64,000 nucleotides of DNA from Halomonas alkaliantarctica (GTDB taxonomy: Bacteria > Pseudomonadota > Gammaproteobacteria > Pseudomonadales > Halomonadaceae). The notes under the pieces are model-generated. The model was given only the letters and a program-made list of their open reading frames with translations, was not told the origin of the DNA and did not search any database. Of the stretch, positions 41,571-50,247 are shown one piece after another. Both the position numbers and the translations under genes were made by a program. Location: contig NZ_CP122961.1 in NCBI RefSeq assembly GCF_029854215.1, positions 1,302,001-1,366,000 of the forward strand, given 5' to 3'. How positions within the stretch are numbered: the first letter of the stretch is position 1; every line of letters starts with the position of its first letter.

Positions 41571-42692
41571 ATGAAAATATTGCATATATGTTCTTATTAT
41601 GTCGGCTCTCTTGTTTATAAGAAGCTTTTCGAGAGTTTAGATTCAGAGGAGCGTGTAAGTAAACAGTATGTATGGGTGCCAGTGCGAAAACATCACCATG
41701 AAGGTAAAAACTTAAGTAGCAAAAAGAAAATTAAAATTATTTACGTTAAAAGTTTGGATAGGTTCACCCGGTTATCTTTTCTTTATAAACTGCTACGGCT
41801 GGTTTTAAGCTTTCACCGTGACCAAAAGCGGGCTGATATTCTTCAAGGATGTAATGTTATCCACGCTCATACTTTGTACTCAGATGGCTATCTAGCTTAC
41901 TGGTTGAGTCGTAAATACCAAATACCTTATGTACTGAGTATTCGCACTACGGATGTCAGTGTCTTTGAGCGCTTTCTTCCTCATTGGCGGTGGATGACTC
42001 GGCGAGTCATAGCTAATGCGCAATGTCTTATCTTCATTTCACCTGCACACAAGATAACGATTGAAGCAAAGTACGCAAACGATTTGCCCAAAACACTGCT
42101 AGTTACCAATGGCTTGGATGAATATTGGATTAGTAACGCCATCTGCAGTTCAGCTCCAGAGAGGTCGAAGGCACGGAGTGGTATTTATATTGGCGAAATC
42201 AACGCCAACAAAAATATTAAGCGCGCTATTCTAGCGTTCTTTAAAATAGCCGATGACAACGACGCGACATTTACAGTACTTGGAGGTGAATACTCAACGT
42301 TCTCTGCTATCTACGGTGAGATTCCCGAGGTGCTACGGTCTCGTGTTGATTTCATTTCCCGAACAGAGGACAAGCAGTGCATCAAAGAATTGTTGAGACA
42401 ACATCAAGTGTTAATCATGCCATCGTTCATGGAAACTTTTGGCCTCACCTACCTTGAGGCGATCAGCCAATGCGTACCTGTGGTATTTAGTCATGGACAG
42501 GGCATTGATGGGCTTTATCCTGAGGGAATGGTTGGGTTCTCTTGTGACCCGAGTCGGGAGGAAAGCATCGCTGATGCCATTCTTAATGTCTTTAAGCATT
42601 TCCCAGAAGGCCTAATCTTTGAGGGCAATAACCCAGTAGAAGATTATTCTTGGCAATCACGTGCGCAAATTTTAATGAAAAATGCATACTGA
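41571..42692 (+). CDS. Glycosyltransferase family 4-like
   Basis: A 373-residue GT-B glycosyltransferase. The N-terminal domain has HAHTLYSDGYLAYWLSRKYQIPYVLSIRTTD. The C-terminal domain has the nucleotide-binding EX7E region MPSFMETFGLTYLEAISQCVPVV. Cytoplasmic, probably at the membrane face. It transfers one sugar of the repeat unit; donor and acceptor are unknown. Confidence 0.88.
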   Translation: MKILHICSYYVGSLVYKKLFESLDSEERVSKQYVWVPVRKHHHEGKNLSSKKKIKIIYVKSLDRFTRLSFLYKLLRLVLSFHRDQKRADILQGCNVIHAHTLYSDGYLAYWLSRKYQIPYVLSIRTTDVSVFERFLPHWRWMTRRVIANAQCLIFISPAHKITIEAKYANDLPKTLLVTNGLDEYWISNAICSSAPERSKARSGIYIGEINANKNIKRAILAFFKIADDNDATFTVLGGEYSTFSAIYGEIPEVLRSRVDFISRTEDKQCIKELLRQHQVLIMPSFMETFGLTYLEAISQCVPVVFSHGQGIDGLYPEGMVGFSCDPSREESIADAILNVFKHFPEGLIFEGNNPVEDYSWQSRAQILMKNAY

Positions 42693-42693
42693 T

Positions 42694-43911
42694 ATGAAAG
42701 TTCTTTATTTACACCAATACTTTGCGACACCTGATAACTCTGGAGGGGTGCGCTCATATCAATTCGGGAAGCGCCTTGCTGAAGCTGGACACTCTGTTGA
42801 TCTCGTTACATCGACGGCGTTCTTTCCGGTAGCCCGAAACTCAAGATTTCAATTAGTTAGCCAGCATGACATCGACGGGATAAAAGTACATGCGATTCAT
42901 ATAGAGTATGTGAACCAGATGAGTTTTTTTCGGCGAATCGTTGCTTTTTTATTATTTATGATAGTTTCATCTGTATATGTAATGAAGTTGCGCAAGCATG
43001 ATCTTATTTATGCATCCAGCACACCGTTGACTATTGCTGTACCTGCACTGATCTATAAAGCGTTTAGGCGTGTCCCTATGGTTTTTGAAGTTAGAGACCT
43101 TTGGCCCGATATTCCAGTTGAACTGGGCATAATAAAATCAAAATTACTAATCAAAGTTCTTTATCGGTTTGAGCACTTTGTATACAAAGCCTCAAAAAAA
43201 ATTGTGGTTCTGTCTACAGGCATGCGCGACGAACTAATTAAAAAGGGGGTTAAAAATGAAAAAATCGTTGTGGTACCTAATGCCTGTGACATCAAGGAGT
43301 TTTCGAAGGAGGTAAGCTCAGATGTAGCTGAGCAGCTTTTCAGCCAGCACGGCCAAGTCAGGCTTTGCATCTATGCAGGGACATTCGGCTACGTCAACAA
43401 TCTGGACTATGTGCTGGATATTGCCGTACATCTAAAAGATCTAGGAAGAAATATTAAATTTATTTTGATTGGAGATGGACAGGAAAAGCCCCACCTTCAG
43501 CGCAGAGTACAGGATGAAGGGCTCGCTGAACAAGTTGTCCTTTTGCCCGCTATGAGCAAGGCCGAGTTGATTCCTTATCTGAAAGCTTCTGACGCCTGCC
43601 TATCAGTAGTAAGGGATATTCCCGCGCTTTACAATAACTCAGCAAATAAGTTTTTCGACGCATTGGCTGCCGGTAAACCCATCATCATTAACCACGGTGG
43701 TTGGCAAGCAGACGTGATCAGGGATAACGGGATTGGCCTGGTGCTATGCAGAAACCCAGAAAAGAGCGCCAGGAAGCTGATCGACTTCATGGATAGAATT
43801 CAAGAGATAGACACAGAATGTATATTAAATTTAGCTCACGAAAATTACTCAAGGGATAAGCTTTTTAGAAAACTATGTTGTGATGCTTTATACCCTGCAG
43901 TTCATTCATGA
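42694..43911 (+). CDS. Glycosyltransferase family 4 (WbuB-like)
   Basis: A 405-residue GT-B enzyme starting MKVLYLHQYFATPDNSGGVRSYQF, typical of WbuB-type O-antigen transferases. It has EVRDLWPDIPVELG, VVPNACDIKEF and a C-terminal NKFFDALAAGKPIIINHGGWQ. WbuB-like enzymes often add the second sugar to the lipid-linked primer. An ATG twelve bases earlier overlapping the previous gene is an alternative; neither has a clear ribosome site, so translational coupling is likely. Confidence 0.88.
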   Translation: MKVLYLHQYFATPDNSGGVRSYQFGKRLAEAGHSVDLVTSTAFFPVARNSRFQLVSQHDIDGIKVHAIHIEYVNQMSFFRRIVAFLLFMIVSSVYVMKLRKHDLIYASSTPLTIAVPALIYKAFRRVPMVFEVRDLWPDIPVELGIIKSKLLIKVLYRFEHFVYKASKKIVVLSTGMRDELIKKGVKNEKIVVVPNACDIKEFSKEVSSDVAEQLFSQHGQVRLCIYAGTFGYVNNLDYVLDIAVHLKDLGRNIKFILIGDGQEKPHLQRRVQDEGLAEQVVLLPAMSKAELIPYLKASDACLSVVRDIPALYNNSANKFFDALAAGKPIIINHGGWQADVIRDNGIGLVLCRNPEKSARKLIDFMDRIQEIDTECILNLAHENYSRDKLFRKLCCDALYPAVHS

Positions 43912-43997
43912 TGATAAAGAACTGCGCTTATTATGTGAGAGTAAAATAAGTGTGGTGGAGTGTTATTGGCAAATATAGCCAGAAGGAATAAAACAGA

Positions 43998-45155
43998 ATG
44001 CAAAAAATCACAGTGTTTACCAGTACGCGTGCAGAATATGGGCTGTTGTATTGGCTTATCAAGGAACTTCACGAAAGTGCAGATTTTGAATTACAATTAG
44101 TAGTAGCGGGAACACATCTTTCTCATGAGTATGGTTATACAGTCAATGATATTATTGCAGATGGTTTTACCCCAAATGAATGTATTTCAACGCTTATAGC
44201 TGATGACTCTCCTCAAGCTATTACACGCTCCTCAGCCATGTTGGCTATGGTCATGGGTGACTATTTTGCACGTGAAAACCCTGATTACATTATTGTGCTG
44301 GGTGATCGGATAGAGCTAATGGCTGTGTGTGAAGCGGCCGTGATAGCCAAGATTCCCATTGTTCATTTACACGGAGGTGAGATAACTGAAGGTGCTGTTG
44401 ATGAAAAAGTGCGCCATGCCATCAGTAAATTGGCAAGCCTCCACTTTACATCGACAGAAGCCTATCGTCGCCGTGTGATACAAATGGGCGAGAATCCAGA
44501 AAGAGTATATAACTGCGGTGCACTTGGGCTTGAGTCGATGGCTCGCCAGGACGCAGTCGAACGCAAACAAATGTCAGAAAGTGTTGGTATTAGTGTCGAT
44601 GAGAGATATTTCCTTATTGTCTACCATCCAGAGACTCACAAGAAGTCTGAAAATATTGATGCACTACTTCAAGCAATTGAAGACTTTCCAGATTATAAGA
44701 AATTGTTTATATACCCAAACTCGGACATGATGAGCCGAGATATTATTGAGGCCATTCAGGCGTTCGCAGCACATCATCCTCAGAATGTGTTACTCATCAA
44801 ATCATTGCAGCGTGATATATATCTATCTCTGATGAAACATTGCGAGTTGTATCTTGGAAACTCCTCGTCAGGAATCATCGAAATGCCTAGTTTCAAGAGA
44901 CCTATCATTAACATCGGTGATAGGCAGCGAGGGCGCATTCGCTCTATAGCAACACTGGACGTAGAACTTGATTACCATCAAATTTCGAATGCAATCAGTA
45001 CGGCTATGACAACTGAACATCAGGAAAGAGTTACGCATATCGACAACCCTTATCAAGGTAGTGCGCCATCAAGCTTTATAGCTGATGTGCTACGCAATGC
45101 TAATGAGAAAGTCGGTATTCAAAAGACATTCTTCGATTTGGACTTTAATCTATGA
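43998..45155 (+). CDS. UDP-sugar 2-epimerase, hydrolysing (NeuC/LegG type)
   Basis: A 385-residue enzyme with the hydrolysing NeuC pattern TSTRAEYGLLYWLIKEL, HLHGGEITEGAVDEKVRHAISKL and GNSSSGIIEMPSFKRPIINIGDRQRGR. It removes UDP and inverts C2, giving ManNAc from UDP-GlcNAc, or the 2,4-diacetamido-trideoxymannose from UDP-diacetylbacillosamine in LegG versions. Sequence alone does not settle the substrate. The presence of a diacetylbacillosamine pathway in the same locus favours the LegG role. The start overlaps neuB downstream in ATGA. Confidence 0.9.
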   Translation: MQKITVFTSTRAEYGLLYWLIKELHESADFELQLVVAGTHLSHEYGYTVNDIIADGFTPNECISTLIADDSPQAITRSSAMLAMVMGDYFARENPDYIIVLGDRIELMAVCEAAVIAKIPIVHLHGGEITEGAVDEKVRHAISKLASLHFTSTEAYRRRVIQMGENPERVYNCGALGLESMARQDAVERKQMSESVGISVDERYFLIVYHPETHKKSENIDALLQAIEDFPDYKKLFIYPNSDMMSRDIIEAIQAFAAHHPQNVLLIKSLQRDIYLSLMKHCELYLGNSSSGIIEMPSFKRPIINIGDRQRGRIRSIATLDVELDYHQISNAISTAMTTEHQERVTHIDNPYQGSAPSSFIADVLRNANEKVGIQKTFFDLDFNL

Positions 45156-46225
45156 GCACTTATGTTATTGCAGAAGTTGGTGTTAACCACAATGGCTCAG
45201 TAACACTCGCAAAAGATTTAATACGTGTGGCAAGCGAGTGTGGAGCTGATGCTGTTAAATTTCAAACATTTGTAACGGATAAACTAGTAACAAGTTACGC
45301 AAAAAAAGCAAGTTATCAAAACGAAAATGATGCTAGTTCATCTTCGCAAGCTGATATGCTCCGAAGGCTTGAACTAAAGTACGATGACTATGTGATAATA
45401 AAAAAAGAGTGTGATAAATATAATATAGATTTCATGACAACATGCTTCGATAGTGATTCGCTTGATTTTATTATTAAAACTGCTGCACCAAAAATCCTCA
45501 AAATTGGGTCTGGTGACCTCACTAATCTTCCATTTTTGATTGAGCATGCTCGAACAGGGGTTAGCATCATCATCTCTACTGGTATGGCCATGTTGTCTGA
45601 AGTAGAAGATGCTCTTGCAGCGTTGGCTTTCGGATACCAGTCAGAGCCAGGTACAACTCCAGAGAGTTATCGCTGGTTAAAATATAACTACTTTACCCCC
45701 GAGTCCATCGAGCAACTGAAAAATAAAGTTACTATCCTTCATTGTGTCACAGACTATCCAGCGCAAGCACAGGATTTAAACCTTAATGCCATCCGTCAGT
45801 TGCGAGAAGTTTATGGCTTAAATGTAGGCTATTCGGATCATTCGACAGGTATTGAAGCATGCTGTGCAGCCGTTGCCTTGGGAGCAACCTGTTTGGAAAA
45901 GCATATCACTTTAGATCAAAGCATGCCTGGGCCTGATCACGCGGCATCCTCTACGCCTGAAGAGTTTAGACATTTTATTGATGCTATTCGTAACCTTGAT
46001 AAAGCACTGCTTCCGAAAGTGAAGGCTCCATCCCCGCGCGAGCAGGCAAACCTTGAAGTAGCTCGCAAGTATCTCGTTGCTGCAAAAGAGATTGCTGAAG
46101 GGGAGTTGTTCACTTCAGATAATATTGATATCAAGCGTTCTGCAACTGGACTAATGCCAAATCAGTATTGGGATATACTTGGTCAGCCAGCGCGGAAAAC
46201 ATACAGCGAGGGGGAGAGCATCTGA
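45152..46225 (+). CDS. Nonulosonic acid synthase (NeuB/LegI type)
   Basis: A 357-residue NeuB-family enzyme condensing a hexosamine with phosphoenolpyruvate. The TIM-barrel domain starts IAEVGVNHNGSVTLAKDLI and contains DAVKFQTF, LKIGSGDLTNLPFL, STGMA, CVTDYPA, YSDHSTG and EKHITLD. A C-terminal SAF/antifreeze-like domain starts after about residue 285 (REQANLEVARKYLVAAKEIAEG). Product is Neu5Ac or a legionaminic-type sugar depending on NeuC's product. Coupled on both sides. Confidence 0.92.
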   Translation: MSTYVIAEVGVNHNGSVTLAKDLIRVASECGADAVKFQTFVTDKLVTSYAKKASYQNENDASSSSQADMLRRLELKYDDYVIIKKECDKYNIDFMTTCFDSDSLDFIIKTAAPKILKIGSGDLTNLPFLIEHARTGVSIIISTGMAMLSEVEDALAALAFGYQSEPGTTPESYRWLKYNYFTPESIEQLKNKVTILHCVTDYPAQAQDLNLNAIRQLREVYGLNVGYSDHSTGIEACCAAVALGATCLEKHITLDQSMPGPDHAASSTPEEFRHFIDAIRNLDKALLPKVKAPSPREQANLEVARKYLVAAKEIAEGELFTSDNIDIKRSATGLMPNQYWDILGQPARKTYSEGESI

Positions 46226-46929
46226 TGGCTGCTCCGCGCAAGCGTTATTTGGTAGTCATTCCTGCCCGTGGGGGGAGCAAACGACTCCCCGGCAAAAATT
46301 TGATGAAAATTGGTGACGATTCCTTGATTGGGTGCGCGATTTTATGTGCCAAGAATGCAAGCATTGTTGGTGATATCACTGTAAGCACCGACGATCAAAG
46401 CATAGCAACTGAGGCAATGCGCTATGGCCCATATGTACCTTTCATGAGGCCCAAGCAGCTAGCTACAGACGAAGCTAAAACGATAGATGTTGTCGACCAT
46501 GCAATTCAGTGGTTTGCCAGCAGGGGAAACCACTATGACGCTTTAATCGTTTTACAGCCTACATCACCATTACGAACGGCACAGGATCTTCGGCAAGCAG
46601 TTGAGCTGTTCGAGGAACGTGAGGCTGATGCTGTGGTATCAGTATGTAAACTTGAACACCCTCTTCAATGGTGTGCTGAGCTCGGACCAAATGGAAGCAT
46701 GGAAAAATTTGGGGAGAGTGATAATTCGCAGATGCGATCCCAAGAGCTAGCACATCATTACCGCCTTAATGGGGCTATATATATTTATGATATAAAGTCG
46801 TTAAGTACGTATGGAAAGTTCTATTTCAATAATAATACCTTTGCCTATGAAATGGATGAAGTGTCTTCTATAGATATCGATACTCACCATGATTACCTAA
46901 TGGCTGAATATTTTTATTCTATAAGATAG
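46225..46929 (+). CDS. CMP-nonulosonic acid cytidylyltransferase (NeuA/LegF type)
   Basis: A 234-residue nucleotidyltransferase with VVIPARGGSKRLPGKNL, VSTDDQSIA, LQPTSPLRTAQDL and the terminal DEVSSIDIDTHHDYLMAE metal site. It activates the NeuB product with CTP. The ATG overlaps the neuB stop (TGATG), with GGGGAGA upstream. No O-acetyltransferase is fused, unlike some NeuA proteins. Confidence 0.93.
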   Translation: MAAPRKRYLVVIPARGGSKRLPGKNLMKIGDDSLIGCAILCAKNASIVGDITVSTDDQSIATEAMRYGPYVPFMRPKQLATDEAKTIDVVDHAIQWFASRGNHYDALIVLQPTSPLRTAQDLRQAVELFEEREADAVVSVCKLEHPLQWCAELGPNGSMEKFGESDNSQMRSQELAHHYRLNGAIYIYDIKSLSTYGKFYFNNNTFAYEMDEVSSIDIDTHHDYLMAEYFYSIR

Positions 46930-46937
46930 AGGTTGCT

Positions 46938-47909
46938 ATGAAAAATGTATTACTAGTCGGTGCTGGAAACCTGGGGCGGCGACATTTACAGAGCATGAAA
47001 AATAGTGCTGAACCTTTCAATATTTTTGTAGTAGAACCATTTGAAGCAGCTAGAGAGCAGGCTGAGAAAATATTTCAAGAAACGAAAAGTGATGCCGTAG
47101 AAAAAGTTGTAAGCTTTCATAAAGCTATAGAAGAAATAGATAAAGAAATTGACATTGTAATCGATGCGACACCAGCAAGTGGGCGTTTAGATATACTTAA
47201 ACAGGTGTTGGCTCTAGGGGCGAAAGACCTAGTTCTGGAGAAAGTAGCTTTTAACTCTGTGCCTGATATTGAAAAAGCTAAAGTATTAATAGAGAAATAT
47301 AATGCGCGTGCCTGGGTAAATTGCCCTCGTCGTCTTAACCCATTTTATATTCAATTACGTGAGATATTTGAAAATTTAAAAATTGATCGCTTTGAAGTAG
47401 TGGGAGAAAACTTTGGCATGGCTTGTAATGCCATTCATTTTATTGACTTGTTTGCTTTCTTAGCAAAAAAAGCCAATTATCATATTTCTTTAGATAATAT
47501 TAGTGAGATATTGCCAAGTAAACGTCATGATTATATTGAGTTTTTTGGCGAAATCACAGGGACATTTGAATCTGGACCGGATTTTAAAATTGATTGTCAG
47601 CGGTCTACTAAAGAGGTGGGATTTAAGATAAGAATTGTTACACTTACTGATGAATACGTGATTGATGAGATAGCTGGAAATGTGGAAATTATAAAGACAG
47701 ACGGTAGTAAAGAGGTTAGCAGTTTCCGTCAGCCTTATCAGAGTGAGCTGACAGGGGGACTTATAGATGAAATCATTTCTAAACAAGCGTGTGGATTAAC
47801 TGAGTTTTACGAGTCGATGGCCTTACATAGTCCATTTATTAGTAATGCTTATGTATTATATGCTTCGAATATTGAAGAAAACTCTTTAAAGATGGTGCCT
47901 ATCACATGA
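46938..47909 (+). CDS. Gfo/Idh/MocA family oxidoreductase (first copy)
   Basis: A 323-residue NAD(P)-dependent oxidoreductase. The Rossmann start is VLLVGAGNLGRRHLQSM, and the family EK motif appears as LVLEKVAF. The typical C-terminal alpha/beta sheet domain follows. The conserved EKP becomes EKV, which is unusual. GAGG lies before the ATG. Such enzymes beside neuA genes may modify the nonulosonate or its precursor. The substrate is unknown. Confidence 0.82.
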   Translation: MKNVLLVGAGNLGRRHLQSMKNSAEPFNIFVVEPFEAAREQAEKIFQETKSDAVEKVVSFHKAIEEIDKEIDIVIDATPASGRLDILKQVLALGAKDLVLEKVAFNSVPDIEKAKVLIEKYNARAWVNCPRRLNPFYIQLREIFENLKIDRFEVVGENFGMACNAIHFIDLFAFLAKKANYHISLDNISEILPSKRHDYIEFFGEITGTFESGPDFKIDCQRSTKEVGFKIRIVTLTDEYVIDEIAGNVEIIKTDGSKEVSSFRQPYQSELTGGLIDEIISKQACGLTEFYESMALHSPFISNAYVLYASNIEENSLKMVPIT

Positions 47910-48865
47910 AAAATAACGTTTTGATCGTTGGCAGTGGAGCGATGGCTAAAGAATACGTAAAAGTTCTGCGTGCCATGAATACACCATTAACAGTAGTGGG
48001 ACGTAGCGTCAGTGGCGCGCGAGCGTTCGAAAAAGAGACCGAATTACCTGTTCTTACTGGGGGGCTAGAAGCTAATATTGCCCATCTTGATTTTTCAAGT
48101 TTTACGCACTGTATTGTCGCTACCAACGTAACGCAGCTGTTCTCGAATGTTTGCAGCCTGATAAAAGCTGGCGCTAAAAAGATTTTAGTTGAAAAACCTT
48201 TCGTACTAGACAATGAGCAATTGAACGCTGCATGTCGTCTGGCTAACGAAAACACTGCCGCTATATTCATTGCTTATAATCGCCGTTTCTTTAGTTCAGT
48301 GATTAAAGCTCGTGAAATTATCGATGAGGATGGTGGCCTGGAAATGGTAAAGTTCGATTTTACCGAGCGGAGTCATGTTATTGAAGGGTTAGACAAAGAT
48401 CCTCATGAGAAGGCTCATTGGTTATTAGCCAACTCTACGCATGTTATCGATCTGGCGTTTTATTTTACAGGTAATCCCGAGAAGCTAACTGCTTATCAAT
48501 CAGGTAGCTTGGACTGGCATCCTAGCGCGATGGTATTCACAGGTGCAGGCATCAGCACGGAAGGTATACTTTTTTCGTATGGTTCTGATTGGGGTTCAGC
48601 AGGACGATGGGGTCTGGAGTTATTTACGCCGCTTCGTAAATTACGCCTATGTCCCATGGAAAAGTTGTTGGAAACTCGCAAAGGTACAATTGATGAGTAT
48701 GAAATTGAGCTTGACGATGAATTAGAAAAATCATTTAAGCCAGGATTGTATCGGCAGACAGATAACTTCCTCCTAGGATTGACGGAAGGCCTTTGTTCAC
48801 TTGGGGAGTTAGAAGATAGCTTTAAGCATTACTGCGAAATAGCTGGATATAAAGAAAATGTTTAA
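47906..48865 (+). CDS. Gfo/Idh/MocA family oxidoreductase (second copy)
   Basis: A 319-residue oxidoreductase starting VLIVGSGAMAKEYVKVL with the canonical ILVEKPFVL motif and AYNRRFFSSV. The C-terminal domain includes WLLANSTHVIDLAFYFTG, where the His is the likely catalytic residue. It overlaps the first copy by four bases. The two differ considerably, so they probably act on successive or different substrates rather than being redundant. Confidence 0.85.
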   Translation: MKNNVLIVGSGAMAKEYVKVLRAMNTPLTVVGRSVSGARAFEKETELPVLTGGLEANIAHLDFSSFTHCIVATNVTQLFSNVCSLIKAGAKKILVEKPFVLDNEQLNAACRLANENTAAIFIAYNRRFFSSVIKAREIIDEDGGLEMVKFDFTERSHVIEGLDKDPHEKAHWLLANSTHVIDLAFYFTGNPEKLTAYQSGSLDWHPSAMVFTGAGISTEGILFSYGSDWGSAGRWGLELFTPLRKLRLCPMEKLLETRKGTIDEYEIELDDELEKSFKPGLYRQTDNFLLGLTEGLCSLGELEDSFKHYCEIAGYKENV

Positions 48866-49709
48866 CCTCCATAAAAGCAAGCTAGCTAATGTACTATTTT
48901 GCTTTGTGAAAACGGCACCTCTGCTTGTGCTGATAGGTATAATTTTTCGTTTTCTATTTATTGTGTTACAAGTTTCTTCTATCTGGTTTATTTTTGGTTG
49001 GGTAGGCGGCAATGTCAAACCAGTTGTCAAGGAAATGATAGGGCTTCCGGTAGAGTCCTATATTTATCCATGCATTGGCGCCTTAGGTTTTATATTATCT
49101 ACCCTATGCCTGCTTATTGGTAAAATGTGTTCTCTTAAAGCAACATGCCAATTTGAAAAAGTTATAGTGGAAAAAGTTGGTAATAATCAAGTTTTGATTA
49201 GCAAAGGTGATCTTAAAAATATAGTTAAATTATTAATATCAGTGATGGATGTGATGGTGCCATTAGCTTTGATCGTGACTGTCTCTGCTTTGTGGATACA
49301 TGTCACCCCTTATATGCTGATATTAATTTTTATAATGTTATGTGGAGGAGCGTGGTTGCTTAAAAAAGGTGTCGGCTTTTCCGCCAAACGTTATAAACCA
49401 ATAAATAGAACCGGAAAACTAGAAAGTTATGTTGGTAGTCAAGAACAGCAAGGGTTTTATAAGATGCTCCTTCTTCCTAATTATATAATGCTGGCTTTGA
49501 TGAGTATAATCGCAATACTGATAGTTACTAGCTTAATTGCAACTAAGCTTTACTTTGAATCTCATGGTGGCCAAATTGGATATATGGCTATATTGACAGG
49601 TGTTGCTTTTCTACAAATGCGCTCTTTTTCGAACATCGTTGTTAGAGCTGGAGCATACAATAAAAGTTTGTCTGCGATTTATAAAGCCTTTTTTACTAAA
49701 GGTACATAA
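48858..49709 (+). CDS. Membrane protein resembling an ABC exporter transmembrane half without ATPase
   Basis: A 283-residue protein with about six hydrophobic segments (near residues 18-45, 66-88, 123-145, 147-166, 207-230 and 236-254). The end (FLQMRSFSNIVVRAGAYNKSLSAIYKAFF) resembles the last helix of ABC-exporter membrane domains just before the ATPase, which is absent here. It is too short for a Wzx flippase. Function is unknown. It overlaps the preceding gene by eight bases and is co-transcribed. Transport of a lipid-linked intermediate is a guess. Confidence 0.6.
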   Translation: MFNLHKSKLANVLFCFVKTAPLLVLIGIIFRFLFIVLQVSSIWFIFGWVGGNVKPVVKEMIGLPVESYIYPCIGALGFILSTLCLLIGKMCSLKATCQFEKVIVEKVGNNQVLISKGDLKNIVKLLISVMDVMVPLALIVTVSALWIHVTPYMLILIFIMLCGGAWLLKKGVGFSAKRYKPINRTGKLESYVGSQEQQGFYKMLLLPNYIMLALMSIIAILIVTSLIATKLYFESHGGQIGYMAILTGVAFLQMRSFSNIVVRAGAYNKSLSAIYKAFFTKGT

Positions 49710-49710
49710 A

Positions 49711-50247
49711 ATGAGATTGTTATTTGTGCTTGGTTCACTAAGTGAAAGATCTGCTTCCCGGTTTTTAACTTTAAATCCGGATCTTGTTTATCATTTTTCG
49801 GATAAAAATATCTTTTCTTCACATGATCCAGTTTCGTATAAGTGCCTTCCAAGTCCACAATTGAATCCGAAAATAGAATCAGCTATTGTTGAGTCTTCTA
49901 TAGAAAGAAATATTAAAAATATAGCTAACCCAGGTGGTGATGCAGCCATAATGCGACGCGCGTTGCGTTTATCTGAACTTCGCATAGAAGCTAAATGCTA
50001 TCTTAATGCTATTAATTTTATAAAACAAAAAAAAACATCTGATGATATAAGTCATGATACTATCATATTTATATCACACTATCTCTTACCATCAGATGTG
50101 TTAATGCATGAAGAACTTAATGTTGAATGGCACCAAGTCACAAATACTCGTTTCCTCGGTTTGATCCCAGGCTTTAGATATCTTCTTTTTTTCATTAGAA
50201 CTATTAGTCCTATTAGGTTGTTAAAAAAAAGGAAAACTTTTAAATGA
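49711..50247 (+). CDS. Unknown protein in the polysaccharide locus (178 aa)
   Basis: Starts at the ATG at 49711 (MRLLFVLGSLSERSASRF) with AAAGG about nine bases before. The N-terminal strand-like start is similar to the beginning of GT-B or nucleotide-binding folds, but no signature follows. The C-terminus is hydrophobic and basic (YLLFFIRTISPIRLLKKRK). It overlaps the next gene by four bases. It could be a partner or a split part of the 414-residue protein that follows. Confidence 0.6.
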   Translation: MRLLFVLGSLSERSASRFLTLNPDLVYHFSDKNIFSSHDPVSYKCLPSPQLNPKIESAIVESSIERNIKNIANPGGDAAIMRRALRLSELRIEAKCYLNAINFIKQKKTSDDISHDTIIFISHYLLPSDVLMHEELNVEWHQVTNTRFLGLIPGFRYLLFFIRTISPIRLLKKRKTFK

